From assembly GCF_002155975.1 (NCBI RefSeq), contig NZ_MUMI01000432.1:1-52299 (forward strand): DNA of 52,299 bases, given 5' to 3'. The notes beneath the pieces were generated by a model, which had not been told where the DNA came from, made no database searches, and was given only the letters and a program-made list of their open reading frames with translations. The position numbers and the translations under genes are program-made. This stretch comes from Amycolatopsis kentuckyensis (GTDB taxonomy: Bacteria; Actinomycetota; Actinomycetes; Mycobacteriales; Pseudonocardiaceae). Positions 47,725 through 52,299 of this stretch are shown here, in pieces. The first letter of the stretch is position 1. Each line of letters starts with the position of its first letter.

Positions 47725-48351
47725 CTACTCCGAGAAGTCCCCCGACGGCGCGCCCCAGCCGGACGCATCTCCGCCGCGTTCCTCGGCGATCTCCCGGCGA
47801 CGCGCGTTCTCCGCCCGCACCCGGTCCACTTCGGACTGGATGTACTCCTCGTCGTACCGCTGGAACACCCGCGCCGGGTTGCCCGCCACCAGGGTCCGCG
47901 GCGGGACGTCCTTCGCCACCACCGAGTTCGGCTGGACCGTCGCGAAGTCCCCGATCGTCACGCCCGCCATGATCACCACCAGGCCGCCGATGAAGCAGCC
48001 CTTGCCGATCTTCACCGGCTTGCGCTCGATCAGGTCGCTGCCCGAGTGGTTCTGCAGCGTCATGTTCGCCAGCCAGCTCGAGTGCGTGAAGATCAGCGTG
48101 TTCAGCCCGATGCTGGTGTGCTCGCCGATCTCCAGGCCGCCGCTCGCGTCGAGGGCCGCTCCTTCACCCACCCAGCAGTGGTCGCCCATCTTCAGGTTCT
48201 CCGGGCTGATGATCTTCACGCGCTCGCGGACGCGGCACGTCGAAGGCAGCCCGTAGAACTGAGCGCGCTCGGCGTCGTTCATGTACTGCGAGACGAGCTC
48301 GGTCAGGATCTGCGGGCGCAGCCGGTGGCTGCGCTCGTCATCGAAGAACAT
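47725..48351 (-). CDS. Hexapeptide-repeat (LbH) acyltransferase
   Basis: A 208-aa left-handed beta-helix acyltransferase of the WbbJ/maltose-acetyltransferase type: KMGDHCWVGEGAALDASGG near 54-72, FTHSSWL near 88-94 with the probable catalytic His, and GKGCFIGGLVVIMAGVTIGD, ending in the usual VAGNPARV near 160. It would acetylate a sugar or sugar nucleotide. Last gene of the four-gene operon; it overlaps the GT4 gene by 14 nt. The final ~45 residues form a charged tail. Confidence 0.87.
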   Translation of the reverse strand: MFFDDERSHRLRPQILTELVSQYMNDAERAQFYGLPSTCRVRERVKIISPENLKMGDHCWVGEGAALDASGGLEIGEHTSIGLNTLIFTHSSWLANMTLQNHSGSDLIERKPVKIGKGCFIGGLVVIMAGVTIGDFATVQPNSVVAKDVPPRTLVAGNPARVFQRYDEEYIQSEVDRVRAENARRREIAEERGGDASGWGAPSGDFSE

Positions 48352-49534
48352 CGGCTTCCGACACCAGCTTCTCGAAGGTCCTGAGGTGCTCTTCCGCGAC
48401 GACGTCGAGGCCGAAGTTCGACCGCACCAGCTCGCTCTCGCGCTGCGCGATCAGGGCCCGCTTCTCCGGGTCGTCGAAGAGCTCGATCACCGTGCGGGCC
48501 ACGGCTTCCGCGTCGTCCGGGCGCACCAGCAGCACGTTCTCGCCGTTGCGCAGCTCGATGCCCGGGTAGTTGTCCTCGGTGACCGACGCGATCGTCGCCG
48601 TGCCCGACAGCATCGCCTCCAGGGACGCCGTGCCGCAGCCGCCGTTGAGGTCGTGCGTGACGATGTCCGCGGCCGCGAAGTACGCCGGGACGTCCTCCTT
48701 CGGCACCGCGCCCGTGACGATCAGCGCGTCCGACACGCCCAGCTCCGCGGCGCGCTTCAGGAACGCGTCGTGGTACACGCGGCCGACGACGACCACCCGC
48801 ACCCCGGGGTGCTTGTCCAAAATGGCCGGGAGGGCCTCGATCAGCGGCAGCCGGTTGCGCAGCGGGATGACGTGGCCCAGCGACACGATCAGCGGTGCGT
48901 CGCCGATCCCGTGCTCCGCGCGGACGTCCTTCGTCACCGGCTTGGCGAAGTGCCCGGTGTCGACGGCGATCGGGAAGTACTCGGAGTTCGCGTCGCTCGT
49001 CCCGTACCGCACGACGCAGTAGTCGACGCCGAGCTTGTCGAGGATGACGTACCGGGGCCGCATGTAGGCCAGGAGAGGCCGCACGAGCACCGCGTCGAGC
49101 AGCCGGAACACGCCGCCGTACAGCTTGTTGTCGCTGATCAGCAGGGTGTGGATGGTCAGCAGCGCCGGGACGCCGTGCCGCCGGGCCCAGATGCCGGCCA
49201 GCCACGAGAGGTCGAAGAACTGGCCGTGCAGGTGGATGGCGTCCGGCCGGAACTCGTCCAGCAGCTTCCACAGCCGCCGCCAGTTGCCCGGCCGCAGGGA
49301 CGCGAAGCTCATGTCGAAGTCGATCGACAGGCCGATCTGCGGCATCTTCACCGCGGGGAAGCGCACGACGCGGTAGCCGTCGCGCTCCTCCTCGGCCGGG
49401 GCCTCGCCGTACGCCGCCGTGATCGCGAGGACTTCGTGCCCGGCCGCGGCGAACTGCGCCGCCAGCGAGGCGGCCATGTGCGCGCTGCCGCCCACGCGCG
49501 GCGGGAAGAAGTTGTTCACCACCGCGATGCGCAT
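48338..49534 (-). CDS. GT4 family glycosyltransferase
   Basis: A 398-aa GT-B retaining glycosyltransferase. The N-terminal domain starts RIAVVNNFFPPRVGGSAHM; the C-terminal donor domain has IVSLGHVIPLRNR, VVVGRVYHD and the GT4 motif region GGCGTASLEAMLSGTATIAS. It acts in the cytosol on a lipid-linked or nucleotide acceptor. ATG at 49534 has AAGGG at good spacing; a GTG at 49570, overlapping the epimerase stop by 4 nt, would add 12 residues. The operon context suggests it transfers the amino sugar made by its neighbours. Confidence 0.88.
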   Translation of the reverse strand: MRIAVVNNFFPPRVGGSAHMAASLAAQFAAAGHEVLAITAAYGEAPAEEERDGYRVVRFPAVKMPQIGLSIDFDMSFASLRPGNWRRLWKLLDEFRPDAIHLHGQFFDLSWLAGIWARRHGVPALLTIHTLLISDNKLYGGVFRLLDAVLVRPLLAYMRPRYVILDKLGVDYCVVRYGTSDANSEYFPIAVDTGHFAKPVTKDVRAEHGIGDAPLIVSLGHVIPLRNRLPLIEALPAILDKHPGVRVVVVGRVYHDAFLKRAAELGVSDALIVTGAVPKEDVPAYFAAADIVTHDLNGGCGTASLEAMLSGTATIASVTEDNYPGIELRNGENVLLVRPDDAEAVARTVIELFDDPEKRALIAQRESELVRSNFGLDVVAEEHLRTFEKLVSEADVLR

Positions 49535-49566
49535 CGCACGCCCTTGGGCCGGCCCCGCGGTGGTGT

Positions 49567-50496
49567 TCACTCCGTTTCCTTGACCAGATCCCGCATGCCG
49601 TCTTCGACGGTGATCCGCGGCTCCCAGCCCAGCACGTCCCGCGCCCGGCTGATGTCGGCGGCGCGCCGCGAGACCAGCACGTCACGCTCGTTGAACAGCG
49701 GCTCGACGTCGACGCCGACCGCCTCGATGAGGATCTTGGCCAGCGCCGCGATCGACGTGTCGATGCCGGTGCCGATGTTGATCGGCACGTTCGCCTTCTC
49801 CGACTCCAGCGCCGCGACGACGGCGTGCGCGAGGTCGGTGACGTGCACGAAGTCCATCGACTGGTCGCCGCGGCCGTCGATGATCGGCGGCTGGCCGTTG
49901 CGCAGGCGCTGGATGAAGTGGTTGATCACCGACGTGTAGTAGGCCTCGATCTTCTGGCCGGGGCCGTACACGTTGAAGAACCGCAGCGCGTTCCAGGACA
50001 GGCCCTTCTGGCGCTCGTAGAAGCCGAGCAGGTCCTCGCCGGCGCGCTTGGAGATGCAGTACGGCGTCAGCGGGCGCAGCTCGTCGTCCTCGTGCATCGG
50101 CAGCCGCTTCGGGTCGCCGTAGACCGACGCGGTCGAGGCGAACACCAGCCGCTCGACGCCCTCGTCCGCGGCCGCCGCGAACACGTTGTGGTTGCCGATC
50201 ATGTTGATGTCGATCGACTCGTGCGGGTCGGCGATCGACTTGTTGATCGACACCGTCGCGAAGTGGATGACGTGCGTGCAGCCACGCATCGCCTCGCGCA
50301 CCGCGCCGCCGTACCGGACGTCCTTCTCGACCAGCTCGACCCGGCCGGTCGCGACGAACTCGTTGACCCGGGCGCGGTCGCCGCGGGTCATGTTGTCGAA
50401 GATCCGGACCGTGTAGCCGCCTTCGAGCAGCAGCGGGATCACGTGCGCGGCGATGAAGCCACCGCCCCCGGTGAAGAGCACCTTCTTGTCGGACAC
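49567..50496 (-). CDS. NAD-dependent nucleotide-sugar epimerase/dehydratase
   Basis: A 309-aa extended SDR. The Rossmann motif is FTGGGGFIAAH at 8-18; HFATVS near 74; ASTASVYGDP near 117; the catalytic Tyr-x3-Lys is YCISKRAGED near 143-152; then RFFNVYGPGQ. This resembles GalE-like 4-epimerases or 4,6-dehydratases; the missing TDE motif before VYG favours an epimerase. GTG at 50496 with GAGGAG 8 nt upstream. It lies between the DegT aminotransferase (23 nt away) and the GT4 gene. Confidence 0.88.
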   Translation of the reverse strand: MSDKKVLFTGGGGFIAAHVIPLLLEGGYTVRIFDNMTRGDRARVNEFVATGRVELVEKDVRYGGAVREAMRGCTHVIHFATVSINKSIADPHESIDINMIGNHNVFAAAADEGVERLVFASTASVYGDPKRLPMHEDDELRPLTPYCISKRAGEDLLGFYERQKGLSWNALRFFNVYGPGQKIEAYYTSVINHFIQRLRNGQPPIIDGRGDQSMDFVHVTDLAHAVVAALESEKANVPINIGTGIDTSIAALAKILIEAVGVDVEPLFNERDVLVSRRAADISRARDVLGWEPRITVEDGMRDLVKETE

Positions 50497-50519
50497 CAAT
50501 TTCTCCTCGGTCGGTGGCT

Positions 50520-51653
50520 TCAGGACAGGGACTGCACGGCTTCGCGCACGACCTCGGCGACGCGCGTGACTTCGGCGTCGGTGAGGTTGGCGTGCATCGG
50601 GATGGCGAGCTGACGCGCGAACGCGTCGGCCGAGACGGGCAGCGGGGCCTGAGGCCCGTAGATCGGCTGCAGGTGCGAGGCGTACGTGCCGAAGTTGCAC
50701 TGGACGCCCTGGGAGCGGATCCGCAGGGCCAGCGTGTCGCGGCTGACTTCGGGCGCGACCGTGAGCAGGTAGGCCTGCCACGGGTGCTCGCGGTCGGGCA
50801 GCTCCACCGGCACGGTCAGCGCACCGACGTCGGCGAACGCCTCGTGGTAGCGCTTCGCGACCGAGCGGCGGGCGGCGAGGAGGTCGGGGAGGCGGTCGAG
50901 CTGGACGTTCATGATCGCGGCCTGGACGTCCGACAGGCGGAAGTTGTAGCCGAGCTCGTGGAACTCCGGGATGGGCAGCGTGTCCGAGCCTTCGCGGCTG
51001 ATGGCCGGCTCGATGCCGTAGGTGTGCAGCTTGCGGGCGTGCGCGATGAGGTCTTCCCGGTCGGAGACCAGCGCGCCGCCCTCGCCCGCGGTGATGCCCT
51101 TGCGGCCGTGGAAGGAGAACGCGGCGAGGTCGGCGAGGCTGCCGGCCGGGCGCGTCCGGTACGTCGCTCCCGCGGCGCAGGCGGCGTCCTCGAAGAGCCA
51201 GAGACCGTGCTTGTCGGCGATCGCGCGGTATTCGTCGAAGTCACCGGGCTGGCCGGCGACGTCGACCGCGAGAATGCCGACCGTCTTCGGCGTGACCAGG
51301 GCTTCGACGTGCGCCGGGTCCGCGCTGAAGACGTCCGGGCGGATGTCGGCGAACACCGGCTTCGCGCCGGCCTGCACGACGGCGTGGCCGGTCGCCGGGA
51401 ACGTGTAGTCGCCGACGATCACCTCGTCGCCCGGCTGGACGCCGAGGACCTTGAGCCCGAGGAAGAGCGCCGAGCCGCAGTTCGCGGTGGTCAGCGCGTG
51501 CGCCGTGCCGGTGACCTTGGCGAACCGCTCTTCGAAGCGACGGCACGCCGGGCCGGCACCGGCCAGCCAGCCGGAGCGGAAGACTTCGGCTACGGCAGCG
51601 AGCTCCTCTTCGCCCACGGTGGGTTGACCTAGGGCAATGCTCTCGGACGACAT
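50520..51653 (-). CDS. DegT/DnrJ/EryC1 family aminotransferase
   Basis: A 377-aa PLP-dependent nucleotide-sugar aminotransferase, distinct from the one at 42770-43876. Seen are SGWLAGAGPACRRFEERF near 27, the GDYTFPAT motif near 80, EDAACAAGATY near 155 and the PLP Lys in SFHGRKGITAGEGG near 185. The HGRKGITAGEGG pattern resembles C4 aminotransferases such as perosamine synthase. First gene of the minus-strand operon with epimerase, GT4 and LbH acyltransferase. ATG at 51653 with GAGAGG; divergent from the SARP gene. Confidence 0.9.
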   Translation of the reverse strand: MSSESIALGQPTVGEEELAAVAEVFRSGWLAGAGPACRRFEERFAKVTGTAHALTTANCGSALFLGLKVLGVQPGDEVIVGDYTFPATGHAVVQAGAKPVFADIRPDVFSADPAHVEALVTPKTVGILAVDVAGQPGDFDEYRAIADKHGLWLFEDAACAAGATYRTRPAGSLADLAAFSFHGRKGITAGEGGALVSDREDLIAHARKLHTYGIEPAISREGSDTLPIPEFHELGYNFRLSDVQAAIMNVQLDRLPDLLAARRSVAKRYHEAFADVGALTVPVELPDREHPWQAYLLTVAPEVSRDTLALRIRSQGVQCNFGTYASHLQPIYGPQAPLPVSADAFARQLAIPMHANLTDAEVTRVAEVVREAVQSLS

Positions 51654-51663
51654 ACCTCTCCCA

Positions 51664-51692
51664 TTGCGTGGGGACCCGGCGAAGTGTATAGA
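51664..51692 (+). promoter_or_regulatory. Possible sigma-70-type promoter
   Basis: TTGCGT (51664-51669), 17 nt, TATAGA (51687-51692), pointing at the SARP gene. The same TGTATAGA reads TCTATACA on the other strand and may serve the divergent DegT operon. The region would carry ~80 nt of leader for the SARP gene, so it competes with the leaderless element at 51768. Confidence 0.45.
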
Positions 51693-51767
51693 CGCACGCT
51701 CAGGTGATTCACAGGACCACGCCGAACTCCCCTGTGGAGTGACGCCCGCCGCAGGTGGGGGACGTCT

Positions 51768-51773
51768 TAGGCT
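51768..51773 (+). promoter_or_regulatory. -10 element of a predicted leaderless promoter for the SARP gene
   Basis: TAGGCT, then GGGTCC, then the ATG at 51780: exact 6-nt spacing, no Shine-Dalgarno sequence. Confidence 0.5.
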
Positions 51774-51779
51774 GGGTCC

Positions 51780-52299
51780 ATGCGATTCGGGGTGCTGGGG
51801 GCCGTCGCCGCGTGGCGCCCCGACGGCACGCAGGTGGCGGTGGGCGGCCCGCGGTCGCGGACGCTGCTGGCGCTGCTCGCCCTCGAGGCCGGCCGGTTCG
51901 TGTCGGCCGAGCGGCTGATCGACGGCATGTACGGCGAATACCCGCCGGACGGCGCGGCGAACGCCCTCCAGTCGCAGGTGTCGCGGCTGCGGACGGCGCT
52001 GAAAGACCTCGCGCCGGTCGAGTTCACCGCGGCCGGGTACCGGCTGGCCGTCGCACCGGACGAAGTGGACGTTCACCGCTTCGAACGGCTCGTCCGCGAG
52101 GGCCGCACGCTGCTGAAGAACGCCGAGCACACGCGGGCGGCGGACGTGCTGGGCGAGGCGCTGGCGCTGTGGCGCGGGCCCGCGTTCACCGACCTGGCCG
52201 ATGCGCCGTTCGCCGCCCCGCAGGCCACCCGGCTCGACGAGCTGCGGGCGGACGCCGTGGACGACCACGTCGAGGCCCGGCTGGCGCTCGGGCAGGCCG
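51780..52299 (+). CDS. SARP/AfsR-type transcriptional regulator (3' end outside window)
   Basis: The first ~173 codons of a regulator with the SARP plan: an OmpR-like winged-helix DNA-binding domain (~1-90; FGVLGAVAAWRPDG, ALLALEAGRFVSAERLID, ALQSQVSRLRTAL, GYRLAV) followed by the start of the bacterial transcriptional activation (BTAD) domain (VDVHRFERLV, then ALALWRGPAFTDLADAPF). Whether NB-ARC and TPR domains follow cannot be seen. Such regulators often control secondary metabolism; the divergent amino-sugar operon is a possible target. Confidence 0.9.
   Translation, partial: MRFGVLGAVAAWRPDGTQVAVGGPRSRTLLALLALEAGRFVSAERLIDGMYGEYPPDGAANALQSQVSRLRTALKDLAPVEFTAAGYRLAVAPDEVDVHRFERLVREGRTLLKNAEHTRAADVLGEALALWRGPAFTDLADAPFAAPQATRLDELRADAVDDHVEARLALGQA

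Overview
The window is about 52 kb of very GC-rich actinomycete chromosome. Gene content and order point to the Pseudonocardiaceae, most likely an Amycolatopsis-like organism. It carries the core arabinogalactan genes (glfT1, glfT2, glf, dprE1, dprE2, ubiA, a PAP2 phosphatase and a GtrA protein), the proteasome activator bpa, and ESX/type VII accessory genes, but no mycolate genes (pks13, fadD32, fbp) beside ubiA. This fits a wall of chemotype IV without mycolic acids. Many genes look leaderless, with TANNNT lying 5-8 nt before the start codon. No tRNA, rRNA, CRISPR array, insertion sequence or integrase was seen, and no gene-free stretch exceeds 300 nt.

Region 1 (1-5.4 kb): the 3' part of a secreted M28 aminopeptidase, then a block that recalls Mycobacterium tuberculosis Rv3777-Rv3780: quinone oxidoreductase, a class-V aminotransferase-fold protein lacking its PLP lysine, and bpa. 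An epoxide hydrolase follows. Region 2 (5.5-9.6 kb): a nonulosonic (sialic) acid cassette of neuA, neuC and neuB, a GT29-type sialyltransferase-like gene and a coiled-coil protein. Region 3 (9.7-12.4 kb): galactan exporter wzm-wzt and glfT1. Region 4 (12.4-16.2 kb): an ESX-type module (EspG-like chaperone, small WXG-like protein, DUF3558 lipoprotein, PPE/WXG-like protein) and one small unknown gene. Region 5 (16.2-26.1 kb): glfT2, gtrA, dprE1-dprE2, a GT-C membrane transferase, a repeat-rich membrane protein, ubiA, PAP2 and glf. Together these make and use UDP-galactofuranose and decaprenylphosphoryl-arabinose.

Region 6 (26.1-36.3 kb): two paralogous large membrane proteins flank an F420-type oxidoreductase, a HAD phosphatase, a PlsC-type acyltransferase, a polytopic membrane protein and an AftB-like GT-C transferase. 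Region 7 (36.3-44.8 kb): a tightly coupled minus-strand operon (LpxA-like acyltransferase, acyl carrier protein, SDR, AMP-ligase, LuxE-like, LuxC-like, flippase-like) diverges from a DegT aminotransferase plus Gfo/Idh oxidoreductase pair. This looks like a dedicated route to an acylated amino-sugar nucleotide, resembling GnnA/GnnB/LpxA of some Gram-negatives. Region 8 (44.8-52.3 kb): a Tat-exported M28 peptidase, a SigE-family sigma factor with a membrane partner, a second amino-sugar operon (DegT, epimerase, GT4, hexapeptide acyltransferase) and the start of a SARP regulator.

The strongest candidates for something little described are the sialylation cassette inside the galactan locus and the LpxA/ACP/LuxCE operon. 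Also notable are perfect DnaA-box inverted repeats in two convergent intergenic gaps.
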